Source of the DNA: Streptomyces paludis
Lineage (GTDB): Bacteria; Actinomycetota; Actinomycetes; Streptomycetales; Streptomycetaceae
Direction: 5' to 3'
NCBI RefSeq assembly: GCF_003344965.1
Contig: NZ_CP031194.1
Location: forward strand, 7,254,001-7,318,000
DNA: 64,000 bases
The notes under the pieces were generated by a model. It searched no databases. It saw only the letters and a list, made by a program, of their open reading frames with translations, and was not told the DNA's origin. The translations under genes and the position numbers were made by a program. How positions within the stretch are numbered: position 1 is the first letter of the stretch; each line of letters begins with the position of its first letter. Shown here in pieces: positions 16,257-31,246 of this stretch.

Positions 16257-18278
16257 GGGGCGGCGGGCTGCGGGGACCGTTGTGCTGGGTGTGCCCGGTG
16301 TGGCGGTGAGTCCGTACTGGGCGGCCTGGGCGGTGAACATGCGCCGGTAGATACCGTCCCGGTCGGTCATCAGCGCTTCGTGGGTGCCTTCCTCGGCCAC
16401 ACGCCCCTGATCGAGGACGTAGATACGGTCCGCGTTCGCGGTCGCGGCCAGGCGGTGGGTGACGAGTACGACCGCGTGTCCCCGCTCGGCGAGGGACCAC
16501 AGTCCTTCGAACGCGGCGATCTCCGCGTGCGGATCGAGCGCGGAGGTCGGCTCGTCCACGAGCAGGAACGGCGCGTCGCGGTACAGGCTTCGCGCGGTAC
16601 CGAGCTTCTGCCACTGTCCGCCCGAGAGCTGGACACCGCGTTCGTAGCCCTTGAAGACGATCGAGTTCCAGCCGTGCGGAAGACTGTCGATGAGGGTGAG
16701 AACATCCGCGGCCCGGGCGGCCTTCTTGACGTGGTCCATGTTCCGGACACGGTCGCCCGCGCCGATGGCGACGTTCGCGGCGGCGGTCATCTCCCAGCGC
16801 GGGAAGTCCTGCGCGAGCAGTCCCACCGCGGCGAAGACCTGGGCGCGGTCGGCGTCCCGGAGCTGGACCCGCGCGCCTTTCGCGTCCTCCCACCACACAC
16901 TCCCCTCGGTGGGCACCATCAGCCCGGCGAGCACTTTGGTGAGGGTGGTCTTGCCGGATCCGTTCGCGCCCACCAGCGCCGTCACCTCGCCCCGGCGGAC
17001 CGACAGGCTCACCCCCTTCAGGGCGGGACTGGTGGCCCCTGGGTACGTGAACGACAGGTCTTCCACGCGGACCCGGTCCACGGCGGAGGGCAGCGCGGCC
17101 CCGGTGGGCGGGATGGCGTGTTCGGCGGCCAGCTCGATGGCGGTCTCGGTGTCGGTGAGGAACAGCAGTTCCTCGTAGAGGCGGTTGACCTGCTGGACGA
17201 GGGAGGTCAGACGCGTGGTCGAGGTACGGATGGCGATGACCGCGGTGCCGCCGACGGCGAGCGGCAGGCCGCCACTGGCCAGCAGCCACCACAGCAGGCC
17301 GTAGCAGGCCAGCGACGCCAGCCCGGCGAGAGCGCCGGCGACCAGGTCCGTGGACGCCTGCGCGCGGGCCAGCCGCCGCTGCTCGGCCTCCGTCTGCCGG
17401 GACATCTCCTCATAGCTGCCCAGCAGTTTCGTGCCGGCCGCGTGCACCCGGATCTCGGCCGCCGCGTGCGGGCGGGTCAGATAGGCGAGCAGCGAGGCGA
17501 TGGCCCGCCGGTGGTCGACCCAGTGCAGTCGCGATACGTACTCACGGCGCGCGGAACGGATCGCGCCCCACCCCTTGGGGAGCGCGATGGCCAGCAGCAT
17601 CGGCAGCAGGACCGGGTGCAGCGACGCCAGGACCACCGCGGCGGCCACCATCCCGATGAGCACGTTGCCCACGCCGACCGACTGCCGCAGCATGCCCCGC
17701 GCGGAGTCGGTACCGAACCGCCCCGCCTCCAGGACCCGTTGAACCTCCGGCCGCTCGGTCGCCGCCACCTCGACCCGGGTGACGGCCGCGTAGTACCGCG
17801 CGGACACGGCCCGCTCCACCTGCGGCTCCAGCCGGCCGGACATCGCCGTCGACCACGCCGACAGCAGCGCGGCCCCCACCGCGGTGACGGCCAGCACCAC
17901 CAGCGAAGGCAGGGCGTCACGGAGCTTGTCCGCGGTCGGGCCTTCCGCGAACAGCCGCGTCAGCACCGAGTTGACCGCGACCAGCCCCCACGCCGCCGTC
18001 ACCCCCTGCCCCAGCTGGGCCACCACGACGCCGCCCAGCGCCCTGCGGTCCGTCTCCCAGCCCGTACGCAGCACCATGCCCATCATGCGCGGCAGCGCGG
18101 CGGCCATATGCCCGAACGACAGCCGGGTCAGCGGGCCCTCGTGCCGCACATAGGACTGGTCGTACCGGAGCCGGCCCCCATAAAGCTCACGCTCCGCGTC
18201 CGAGATTCTGCCCTCTCCCGTAGCGGCCTTCGTGTCCTGCGGCGCATCGCGGTGTCGTCCGGTCGTTGTGTTGTCCAC
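16212..18278 (-). CDS. ABC transporter, fused membrane and ATP-binding domains
   Basis: A 688-residue half-transporter. GTG 18278 is chosen because GGAGGGG lies six bases upstream; an open frame continues to 18389 without a better site. After a hydrophilic stretch of about 80 residues come five to six membrane helices, then a nucleotide-binding domain with Walker A GANGSGKTTL near residue 435, signature LSGGQWQKLGTARSL, Walker B FLLVDEPTSALD and the H-loop VLVTHRLA. It acts as a dimer, most likely an exporter of peptide, lipid or drug. Many such Streptomyces proteins sit beside peptide antibiotic loci; here it is convergent with the two-component system and upstream of the NRPS locus. Confidence 0.92.
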   Translation of the reverse strand: MDNTTTGRHRDAPQDTKAATGEGRISDAERELYGGRLRYDQSYVRHEGPLTRLSFGHMAAALPRMMGMVLRTGWETDRRALGGVVVAQLGQGVTAAWGLVAVNSVLTRLFAEGPTADKLRDALPSLVVLAVTAVGAALLSAWSTAMSGRLEPQVERAVSARYYAAVTRVEVAATERPEVQRVLEAGRFGTDSARGMLRQSVGVGNVLIGMVAAAVVLASLHPVLLPMLLAIALPKGWGAIRSARREYVSRLHWVDHRRAIASLLAYLTRPHAAAEIRVHAAGTKLLGSYEEMSRQTEAEQRRLARAQASTDLVAGALAGLASLACYGLLWWLLASGGLPLAVGGTAVIAIRTSTTRLTSLVQQVNRLYEELLFLTDTETAIELAAEHAIPPTGAALPSAVDRVRVEDLSFTYPGATSPALKGVSLSVRRGEVTALVGANGSGKTTLTKVLAGLMVPTEGSVWWEDAKGARVQLRDADRAQVFAAVGLLAQDFPRWEMTAAANVAIGAGDRVRNMDHVKKAARAADVLTLIDSLPHGWNSIVFKGYERGVQLSGGQWQKLGTARSLYRDAPFLLVDEPTSALDPHAEIAAFEGLWSLAERGHAVVLVTHRLAATANADRIYVLDQGRVAEEGTHEALMTDRDGIYRRMFTAQAAQYGLTATPGTPSTTVPAARRPSPPVPKDGQAPHRP
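16232..16251. terminator. Bidirectional hairpin inside two overlapping gene ends
   Basis: GCCCGTCC (16232-16239), loop TTCG, GGACGGGC (16244-16251). This 8 bp stem with a stable UUCG-type tetraloop lies within the final codons of both the kinase gene (plus) and the ABC gene (minus), and could stop transcription in both directions. Confidence 0.6.
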
Positions 18279-18513
18279 ATCGCTCCCCTCCGAATGGTCC
18301 GTGGCGGTGTCGTCGGGTTCAACGACGCCGCCTGGATTTCGAACACATGTCTTTCGGCCGGTCTGGGAAGCCGGGCGCCGCAGGGACATGGAGGGCGCGA
18401 GACGCAGGGACCCTTGTCCCGCAAGAGCGCTTCACTGAGACGGGATGGCCGAAACGCCGACACCGCGGGTGGGGAGGCCGGATCGCGTGAGTACGACGGC
18501 GGTCCGCCCGTGG

Positions 18514-19383
18514 TCAGACGCCCGGCGTGGCCGTCAGGCCCGTGAGCTGCGCGGAGCGTTCCCACAGCTGTTGTGCCAGCTGGGCATCGGCTGCCTGCGC
18601 GTTGGCGGACTTCTCGTGTACGAGGCGGTTGAAGTAGGCGCCGTTGCCGGTGGACATGTCCGCGGTGGTGGCCAGATGAACCAGCGGCTCCGCGCCCTGC
18701 TCGGGAGTGGACATCATCGCCTTGGCCAGGCGCGTTCCCATCAGTACGCGCATCATCGTGCTGTCCCGCGCGACGTTGCTGGCCACGACCCCCGGATGGA
18801 AGCATGCCGCGGTCACGGACGTGTCTCGCGTCCGGCGTGCGAGTTCCTGGGTGAGGACGACGGTGGCGAGCTTGGCCGTCGAGTAGACACGCCGCCAGTT
18901 GTATCCACCGCCGGCGCTGTTCAGATTGTCCAGGTCCAGGTGCCCCTTGCCGTGGTCCATGCTGGCCGTGTTCACCACCCGGGCCCCGTCCGGTGCCTCC
19001 GCCAGCCGGTCCAGCAGCAGGTTCGTCAGCAGGAACGGGGCGAGGACGTTGACCTGGAAGGTCAGCTCGTGGCCGTCCTCGCTCTCCTTGCGCGAGTTGA
19101 AGAAGCCGCCCGCGTTGTTGGCGAGAACGTCGATCCGCGGGTAGCGGGCGAGCAGCTCCTCGGCCAGGCGGCGTACGTCGGTCAGGCGGCCGTAGTCCAC
19201 CAGGTGGGCCTGCGCGCCGATCTCCCGTGCGAGGGCCGCGGTCCTCTCCGGTGACCGGCCGACCACCGCCACCTCCGCTCCCCGCTCGGCGAAGCGCCGG
19301 GCGGCGGCGGCGCCGATTCCCGAACTCGCCCCTGTGACCACCACCGTGCGGCCCTGAAGGTCCGTCTTCACGCGATCACTCAC
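18514..19383 (-). CDS. SDR-family oxidoreductase (retinol dehydrogenase-like)
   Basis: A 289-residue classical SDR. GTG 19383 has GGAG seven bases upstream. The cofactor loop is VVTGASSGIGAAAARRF, followed by NNAGGF, a catalytic Ser region, and Y-S-T-A-K in RRVYSTAKLATVVL. The C-terminal part with NRLVHEKSANAQAADAQLAQ resembles retinol dehydrogenase/WW-domain-oxidoreductase-like bacterial members. Divergent from the free carrier-protein gene, sharing a 228 bp intergenic region with an inverted repeat, it may tailor the product of the reductive NRPS. Confidence 0.9.
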   Translation of the reverse strand: MSDRVKTDLQGRTVVVTGASSGIGAAAARRFAERGAEVAVVGRSPERTAALAREIGAQAHLVDYGRLTDVRRLAEELLARYPRIDVLANNAGGFFNSRKESEDGHELTFQVNVLAPFLLTNLLLDRLAEAPDGARVVNTASMDHGKGHLDLDNLNSAGGGYNWRRVYSTAKLATVVLTQELARRTRDTSVTAACFHPGVVASNVARDSTMMRVLMGTRLAKAMMSTPEQGAEPLVHLATTADMSTGNGAYFNRLVHEKSANAQAADAQLAQQLWERSAQLTGLTATPGV

Positions 19384-19438
19384 GACAATACTCCAGCCGA
19401 CGATCTGTGGATTCAGAAGTGAAGCATACATCCATGGG

Positions 19439-19453
19439 TGACATGCAGTGTCA
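19439..19453. promoter_or_regulatory. Dyad in the divergent SDR/carrier-protein promoter region
   Basis: TGACA-TGCAG-TGTCA is a perfect inverted repeat with 5 bp arms and a 5 bp spacer. It lies 56 bp upstream of the SDR start and about 160 bp upstream of the carrier protein. Further downstream TGACGT (19474-19479) and TATAGG (19499-19504), 19 bp apart, could serve as a plus-strand promoter; that reading is weak. Confidence 0.4.
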
Positions 19454-19611
19454 TGAAAGGGTCTGTGATTCAGTGACGTGAGGATCCGACCGTCCGGTTA
19501 TAGGGGTCCCTTGTCCGATGAGCCGCGGGGTGGGCTGTCACACTGACGGTGTCCGTGGACCGTCATGGAGAGCCACGGGATGCCGCCCCGGGGCGAGACA
19601 AGGAGAAGATC

Positions 19612-19857
19612 GTGACCGAGCAGCACGCCCCCGCTCAGGGGACCGGCAACCATGAGGCCGTCCTGCGTATCGCCGCCGACGTGCTGAAGGTGCCGCGTAT
19701 CACGGAGGCGGACAGCTTCTACGACTTCGGCGGTACGTCCCTTCAGGCCATGCGCATCTGCGCGCGGATCGGGAAGGAACTCGGCGTACGCGTCACCCCG
19801 GAGACCCTGTTCGAGTGCGACACCTTCGCCGAGGTCGTCGCCGCCATCGACGTCTGA
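19612..19857 (+). CDS. Free-standing peptidyl/aminoacyl carrier protein
   Basis: An 81-residue thiolation domain. GTG 19612 has AAGGAG seven bases upstream; an in-frame start at 19549 is less supported. The phosphopantetheine attachment site is Ser43 in DFGGTSLQAMRI, the family motif being G-G-x-S-L. No fused adenylation or condensation domain is present. It is followed 88 bp later by a lone adenylation enzyme and then a C-A-T-R synthetase, so it should carry the first amino acid of that assembly line after modification by a PPTase encoded elsewhere. Confidence 0.9.
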   Translation: MTEQHAPAQGTGNHEAVLRIAADVLKVPRITEADSFYDFGGTSLQAMRICARIGKELGVRVTPETLFECDTFAEVVAAIDV

Positions 19858-19945
19858 GGCGCGAACCGGCCCTCGTGTCCTCGCTTTTACGATCCCTCTC
19901 TTACCCGACGTCCCCGATTCCCCCGTTCGTCCTGGAGCAAGTCCC

Positions 19946-21517
19946 GTGCACGATCCCGCAGTTCCACAGCTCATCCATGAAGCGGTGTCCCGCCAGGCGC
20001 GGTTGCGTCCCACCGCCGTCGCGGTCGTCCACCAGGGCGAGCGCATCGATTACGCCACCCTCGACGCCGCCGCGGACACCTATGCCGAAGCTCTGGACGC
20101 GGCGGGCGTACGGCCCGGCACGACCGTTCCGGTGCTGCTGCCCCGCTCGGCCCGGTTGGTGGCCGTCCTGCTGGCCGTACTGAAACGGGGTGCCGCGTAC
20201 GCCGCGCTGGACCGGCGCTGGCCGCAGGAGCGGATCCACCGCATCGCCTCCGTACTGCGGGCACCCGTCATGGTGACCGGCGACAAGCCCGACGCCGGCG
20301 AGATGCCCGACGCCGGCGGGCCGCCCGGGGCGGAGGCGTGGTCGCGTACACCCCGCTGGACCGTTCCGGACGAGTCGCCGCGCCAGGCCGCGTCCCGCCG
20401 TGGCGTGCCGCAGTCCGTCACCGTCGACAGCGCCGGTCCCGCCACGGTCTTCTTCACCTCGGGCAGTACGGGCGTACCCAAAGGCGTGCTCTCCCCGCAC
20501 CGCGCGACCACCCGTCTCTTCTCCAACCCCGGGTTCGCGGACTTCGGACCCGGCCGGGTGGTGATCCAGGCCGCCCCGGCCTCCTGGGACGCGTTCAGCA
20601 TGGAGGTGTGGGGCCCCCTGACCACCGGTGGCACCTGTGTCATCGCGGACACGGACTACCTTCTGCCGGACACCCTCGGGGAACTCGTCACGAGCGCGGG
20701 GGTGGACACCGCCTGGCTGACGGCCTCCCTGTTCAACCTCCTCGTCGACGAGGACGACCCCGAACACCCCTGCTTCACCGGCCTGCGCCAGGTCCTCACC
20801 GGCGGCGAGCGCCTCTCGCCCGCCCATGTGGGCAGATTCCTGGACCGATACCCGGACATCGCGCTGACCAACGGCTACGGGCCGGTGGAGAGTTGTGTCT
20901 TCGCCACCACGCACCGGATCACCGCGGCGGACCGCGCCCGCCCGGACGGCATCCCCGTCGGCGTCCCGGTGCCCGGCACCACCGTGCATATCCTGGACGG
21001 GGAACAGGCGCTCCCGCCGGGGACGGTGGGGGAGATCTGCCTCGCCGGAGAAGGACTGGCCCTCGGCTACGTCGGCGATGCCGAGGCCACGGCGTCCGCC
21101 TTCCCCTCCTTGTCCCTCTTCCCCCTCGCGGCGGCACCCGTGCGCGTGTACCGGACGGGAGACCTCGGCCTCCTCGACGCCGAAGGGACGCTGCACTTCC
21201 GCGGCCGGGCCGACCGCCAGATCAAGATCTCCGGACACCGCGTAGAACCGGGGGAGATCGAGAGCGCCGCCCGCGGGATAGCCGGGATCCGGGAAGCGGC
21301 CGTGGTCCCCGTACCGGCCGCGGGCGGCGGATACGACCGGCTGGCCCTCTTCTATACGGCGAAGGATCCCGACGCGCCGTCCCCCACCGCCGTACGCCGC
21401 GCGCTGGCCGCCCGGCTGCCCGGCCATCTGGTGCCCCACCGTGTGCTCCAGCGCGTCGTCCTGCCGACGACGACCACCGGCAAGCTCGACCGCGCCGCCC
21501 TTCTCGACGCGCTCTGA
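19946..21517 (+). CDS. Free-standing NRPS adenylation enzyme (valine-like pocket)
   Basis: A 523-residue amino-acid-activating AMP ligase. Core motifs seen: FFTSGSTGVPKG (A3), NGYGPVES (A5), YRTGDLG (A7), QIKISGHRVEPGEIE (A8) and TTTGKLDRAAL (A10 with the catalytic Lys). Asp235 is present, so it should take an alpha-amino acid, not an aryl acid. Pocket residues read by eye are D-A-M-W-L-G-G-V-F(-K), nearest to valine-type codes such as DA(L/F)W-GGTF. It probably loads the carrier protein at 19612 in trans. GTG 19946 is preceded by GGAG. Confidence 0.88.
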   Translation: MHDPAVPQLIHEAVSRQARLRPTAVAVVHQGERIDYATLDAAADTYAEALDAAGVRPGTTVPVLLPRSARLVAVLLAVLKRGAAYAALDRRWPQERIHRIASVLRAPVMVTGDKPDAGEMPDAGGPPGAEAWSRTPRWTVPDESPRQAASRRGVPQSVTVDSAGPATVFFTSGSTGVPKGVLSPHRATTRLFSNPGFADFGPGRVVIQAAPASWDAFSMEVWGPLTTGGTCVIADTDYLLPDTLGELVTSAGVDTAWLTASLFNLLVDEDDPEHPCFTGLRQVLTGGERLSPAHVGRFLDRYPDIALTNGYGPVESCVFATTHRITAADRARPDGIPVGVPVPGTTVHILDGEQALPPGTVGEICLAGEGLALGYVGDAEATASAFPSLSLFPLAAAPVRVYRTGDLGLLDAEGTLHFRGRADRQIKISGHRVEPGEIESAARGIAGIREAAVVPVPAAGGGYDRLALFYTAKDPDAPSPTAVRRALAARLPGHLVPHRVLQRVVLPTTTTGKLDRAALLDAL

Positions 21518-21680
21518 GCCGAAGTGCTCTGAGCCGAAGTGTTTTGAGCGACGCGCTCTGAGCGACATGTTGTGACCGGCGCGGCTCCGACCGACGTGTT
21601 CCGAGCGACACGGCTCCGATCGACGGTTCTGACCGACGTGTTCTGACCGACGTGTTCCGAGTGACGCCGCTCCGATCGGC
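21511..21680. repeat. Degenerate 14-15 bp tandem repeat array, 12 units
   Basis: Twelve consecutive units of 13-15 bp with consensus about GYTCYGANCGACGT. Units start at 21511, 21526, 21541, 21555, 21569, 21583, 21598, 21612, 21626, 21640, 21654 and 21668. The first two are identical (15 bp each), as are units 9 and 10 (14 bp each). The array begins at the stop codon of the adenylation gene and ends about 60 bp before the C-A-T-R start. It fills most of the 221 bp spacer. Confidence 0.8.
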
Positions 21681-21738
21681 TCCCGCTGATCGTCTTCCCC
21701 GTGATCCATCCTGCTCCCGAAGTAGAAAGCGCTCTCCC

Positions 21739-27585
<5,847 letters not shown>

Positions 27586-27715
27586 ACGTGACATCCCTCG
27601 TGGTCGTCAGTGGTCGTCGGTGGTCGTCTATGGGGAGCACCCGTGGTCCGCACCGCCGTCGGTGCCCGGCGGTGCGGCGGGGAGTGTGCCGGAACGGTGT
27701 TGTCGTACGGCCGGG

Positions 27716-28567
27716 TCAGCCGTCCAGGCGCCGCGCGCTGAGCCAGCTGACCATCTCGGGGTCGCGGTGGTCGAAGAACAGCGTCGTCCCGGTGTCCAGG
27801 GTGGAGACGGCCGCCATCTGCTCGTCGGTGAGCGCGAAGTCGAAGATGTCGATGTTCTCCGCCATGCGCTCGGCGCGGACCGACTTCGGGATCGCGACGA
27901 CATCGCGCTGGATGAGCCAGCGGAGCACGACCTGCGCCACGGACTTGCCGTGCTTCTCACCGATGCCGCTCAGGACCGGGTGGGTGAAGATGTCGTTCTT
28001 TCCCTCGGCGAAGCCGCCCCACGACTGGATCTGGACCCCGTGCTCGCGCATGAGTTCCTGGTCGGCGGTGCGCTGGAAGAACGGGTGGGTCTCGATCTGG
28101 TTGACCGCGGGGGTGATCTCGCTGTTGAGGACGAGGTCGAGGAGCCGGTCGGGGTAGAAGTTGGCGACGCCGATCGCCTTGACACGGCCCGCGCGGTGGA
28201 GGCTCTCCATGGCACGCCACTGGCCGTACACGTCGCCGTAGGGCTGGTGCATCAGATAGAGGTCGAGGTAGTCCAGGCCGAGCTTGGACAGCGATGTCTC
28301 GAAGGCGCGCGCGGTGTTCTCCTCGGCGGGCGCGTCCTGGACCCACAGCTTGGTGGTGACGAACAGCTCCTCGCGCGGGACGCCGCTGCTCTTGATGGCG
28401 CGGCCGACGGCCTCCTCGTTCTGGTACGCGGCGGCGGTGTCGAGCAGCCGGTAACCGGCGGTCAGGGCCTCGGTGACGGCCTGTTCGGTCTGCTCCGCCG
28501 GGATCTGGTAGACGCCGAAACCGAGGATCGGCATCTCGACGCCGTTGTTGAGGGTGAGGCTGCGCAT
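27716..28567 (-). CDS. Aldo-keto reductase (2,5-diketo-D-gluconate reductase-like)
   Basis: A 283-residue cytosolic AKR of the AKR5 type. Signature blocks: [27 protein letters not shown] (Asp and Tyr of the tetrad), VTTKLWVQD (Lys), [10 protein letters not shown] (His) and the C-terminal NADP clamp [24 protein letters not shown] lies eight bases before ATG 28567. It precedes the Tat-exported AKR gene on the same strand with a 130 bp gap. It likely reduces an aldehyde or ketone; link to the NRPS product is inferred from position. Confidence 0.92.
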   Translation of the reverse strand: MRSLTLNNGVEMPILGFGVYQIPAEQTEQAVTEALTAGYRLLDTAAAYQNEEAVGRAIKSSGVPREELFVTTKLWVQDAPAEENTARAFETSLSKLGLDYLDLYLMHQPYGDVYGQWRAMESLHRAGRVKAIGVANFYPDRLLDLVLNSEITPAVNQIETHPFFQRTADQELMREHGVQIQSWGGFAEGKNDIFTHPVLSGIGEKHGKSVAQVVLRWLIQRDVVAIPKSVRAERMAENIDIFDFALTDEQMAAVSTLDTGTTLFFDHRDPEMVSWLSARRLDG

Positions 28568-28624
28568 GGGATTTTCCTTCTGTACGGGGTGGGACGGGAA
28601 AAGGGGGGAGAGAGCGGTAGCCGG

Positions 28625-30127
28625 TCAGTGGTCGAGCAGGCGCGGGCCCGCATTGGTGGCCGGAGTGTGCGGGGACGGAGTGTGATGGTCCGGAGTGTGT
28701 TGGGGGTGGGAGGGGACTCGGGTACGGAGCAGTGTGGTGGCCACCATGGCGGCCACCACGACCGCCGCCGCGATCAGCAGGCTGGTGTGCAGTCCGGGGA
28801 CGAACCGGGTCCGGTCGGCGACCAGCGCGCCGAAGACCGCGACGGCGAGGGCTCCGCCGAGCTGGCGCGCCGCGTTCAGTACACCGCTCGCGACGCCTGC
28901 CCGCTCGGCGGGGACGTTTTCGAGAAGCAGCGTCGTCAGCGCGGTCACGGCCATCGCGCCACCGGCGCCGACGGGCACCATCAGCACCACCGACAGCCAT
29001 ACCGGGGCGCCGCCGGGCACCGCCACCATCGCCACCAGCCCCACGGCCATCAGGCACTGGCCGATGATCACCGGCACCCGGGCACCGAGCCTCGTCGCGA
29101 GGCGGGCGGCGAGCGGGCCCATGAAGGACGTGAGTACGGTCATCGGCAGGAACGCCACGCCGGTGGCGAGCGGGCTCAGCCCGTGCACCTGCTGGAAGTA
29201 CAGCCCCAGCAGGAAGACCATCCCGTAGAAGCCGACGTTCAGGGCGAATCCGATGGCGGCGGCGAGCGACATCGTGCGGGAGCGCAGCAGCGGCAGCGGT
29301 GTCATCGGATGGCGGCCGCGGGCCTGGGCGACCAGATAGACGACGGCCGACGCGACCGCCACGAGAAAGGCGGCCAGGACCCGCGGGGCGCCGAACCCCT
29401 CGGCACCGGCCTCGATGGCGCCGTAGGTCAGGGCCCCCATCGCGGCCACGGCGGCCACCTGACCGGTCCAGTCGAAGGGCGCCACCTGCCGCGGGGAGGC
29501 GTGGGCGTGCCTGAGCAGCAGCAGGGCCACCGCGCCCACCGGCAGATTGACGAAGAAGATCATCCGCCAGTCGATCACGGTGAGCAGTCCACCGGCCACC
29601 GGACCGGCGGCCGCCCCGACCGAGCCGCTCACACTCCACAGGGCGATCGCCCTCGCGCGGGCCGCCGGGTCGGGAAAGGTCTCGCGCAGCAGGGCCAGGG
29701 AGGACGGGACGACCAGCGCGGCCCCCGCTCCCTGCACGAGCCGCGCCGCCACCAGAACGCCCGGATTCGGCGCGAGCCCGCACACCGCGGACGCCACGAC
29801 GAACAGGGCCAGCCCAGCGCCGAACGCCTGGCGGGCCCCGACACGGTCGCTGAGGGCGCCGGCGGACAGCAGGAACGCGGCGAAGGCGAGGGCGTAACCG
29901 TCCACCACCCACTGCAACCCGGTCATCCCGCTGCCGAACCCGCGCCCGATCGACGGCAGGGCGACATTCACGATCATCGCGTCCACCATGATCGTGAAGA
30001 AGCCGATCAGTACGGCGGCCAGGGCCGGCCGGGCACGGGAGGTGTGCGACGGCGGGACGGCGGCGCCGGCCTGGACCGGTGACGTGGGGGACGGCGACGC
30101 GGGGGACGACGCGGTGGGGGACGACAT
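28625..30127 (-). CDS. MFS drug exporter, DHA2/EmrB-QacA type
   Basis: A 500-residue transporter with about fourteen hydrophobic segments. Typical DHA2 features are VDAMIVNVALPSIGRGFG in TM1, QWVVDGYALAFAAFLLSAGA in TM2 and GALSDRVGARQAFGAG in the TM2-3 loop. ATG 30127 begins a low-complexity Ser/Pro/Thr N-terminus; upstream in-frame starts reach 30262 but lack a ribosome site. It lies 57 bp upstream of the AKR at 27716-28567 and is divergent from an MmyB-like regulator, probably its controller. It is a candidate exporter and self-resistance gene for the neighbouring NRPS product. Confidence 0.9.
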   Translation of the reverse strand: MSSPTASSPASPSPTSPVQAGAAVPPSHTSRARPALAAVLIGFFTIMVDAMIVNVALPSIGRGFGSGMTGLQWVVDGYALAFAAFLLSAGALSDRVGARQAFGAGLALFVVASAVCGLAPNPGVLVAARLVQGAGAALVVPSSLALLRETFPDPAARARAIALWSVSGSVGAAAGPVAGGLLTVIDWRMIFFVNLPVGAVALLLLRHAHASPRQVAPFDWTGQVAAVAAMGALTYGAIEAGAEGFGAPRVLAAFLVAVASAVVYLVAQARGRHPMTPLPLLRSRTMSLAAAIGFALNVGFYGMVFLLGLYFQQVHGLSPLATGVAFLPMTVLTSFMGPLAARLATRLGARVPVIIGQCLMAVGLVAMVAVPGGAPVWLSVVLMVPVGAGGAMAVTALTTLLLENVPAERAGVASGVLNAARQLGGALAVAVFGALVADRTRFVPGLHTSLLIAAAVVVAAMVATTLLRTRVPSHPQHTPDHHTPSPHTPATNAGPRLLDH

Positions 30128-30255
30128 GGAAACCAGCGTCGCGATTTTCGGGCGCCGGTGGCAGGCCGAGCCGTACAGGGGCCTGCGCTCAGGGGTAATG
30201 ACAGGGCCCCCCACACGGGCGCTCCCCAGGTCAGTGTGGTGTGAGACTTGTCCGT

Positions 30256-31194
30256 ATGGCATTCGAGCAGCGCACCGGCAGGGGCGAGGGCATGGAGCTG
30301 GGCCGGTTCCTGCGCGCGCGCCGTACGCAGACCAGCCCCGACCAGGTCGGCCTCACCGTGGGTGCCGGACTGCGCCGGACCCCCGGGCTGCGCCGCGAGG
30401 AACTGGCCACGCTCGCCGGCATCAGCATCGACTACTACGTCCGGATGGAGCGGGGCAAGGAGACCCGGCCCAGCCCCGCCGTGCTCGACTCCGTCGCCCG
30501 CGCCCTGCGCCTGGACGACGCGGAGCACCAGCATCTGCGCGAGCTGGCCACGAGAGCCGCGCGGTACGCCCCCGAGCCCGCGCCGCCGCCCAGCCGCACC
30601 GTACCGCCGCATCTGACACAGGTCCTGGAGGCGATGCGGCCGAACCCCGCCTACATCGTCGGCCGCAGCATGGACCTGCTGGCCTGGAATCCCGGCGGCC
30701 TCGCGATGTACGCGGGCCTCGAAGACTGGCCCGTCCCCCAGCGCAACCTCGCCCGCTACCTCTTCCTCCACCCGGCCGCGCGTTCTCTCTTTCCCGGCTG
30801 GGACGACCTTGTCCGCGGCTGTGTCGCCCGGCTGCGCGCCCAGGCCGGCACCGCCCCGGACGCCCCCGACCTCACCGGTGTCGTGGGTGAACTCCTGCTC
30901 AAGAGCCCGGACTTCGTCGAGCTGTGGGAGCGGTACGACGTGGTGGGACGGCGGAAGGTCCGCAAGACGTTCCGCCACCCCCAGGTCGGTGTGTTCACGC
31001 TCAGCGGCCAGAGCATGATGCTCGAAGGCACCTCCGGCCTGCGTCTCGGTGTCTACACCGCCGTACCGGGAACCCCTGACCACGATGCCATGGTCCTTCT
31101 GGACGCGACCGCGCCCGGGACCGGGTCGGAATCCGAGTCCGAGAGCGCCGGCGGACCGGCCCCGGAAGCGGCCGAACAGCGGCGGCACAGCTGA
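30256..31194 (+). CDS. XRE-type regulator with MmyB ligand-binding domain
   Basis: A 312-residue regulator. An N-terminal helix-turn-helix (LGRFLRARRTQTSPDQVGL, then GLRREELATLAGISIDYYVR and RMERGKETRPS) is followed by an MmyB-like domain with WNPGGLAMYAGLEDWP, RNLARYLFLHPAARSLF and RHPQVGVFTLSGQSM. MmyB domains are PAS-like and related actinobacterial proteins often bind fatty-acyl or hydrophobic ligands. ATG 30256 is given; ATG 30292 (MELGRFLRARR) is a real alternative and matches the usual family N-terminus. It is divergent from the DHA2 exporter and likely controls it. Confidence 0.9.
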   Translation: MAFEQRTGRGEGMELGRFLRARRTQTSPDQVGLTVGAGLRRTPGLRREELATLAGISIDYYVRMERGKETRPSPAVLDSVARALRLDDAEHQHLRELATRAARYAPEPAPPPSRTVPPHLTQVLEAMRPNPAYIVGRSMDLLAWNPGGLAMYAGLEDWPVPQRNLARYLFLHPAARSLFPGWDDLVRGCVARLRAQAGTAPDAPDLTGVVGELLLKSPDFVELWERYDVVGRRKVRKTFRHPQVGVFTLSGQSMMLEGTSGLRLGVYTAVPGTPDHDAMVLLDATAPGTGSESESESAGGPAPEAAEQRRHS

Positions 31195-31246
31195 CCGTTG
31201 AGGGCCGGCGCGCCCGCCTGCGCGGCCGTGCGGCAGCGCCGCGCGG

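Noticed and set aside
21511..21680. CRISPR array or pentapeptide-repeat protein
   Set aside because: Units are contiguous without spacers, and the upstream reading frame has stops every few units.
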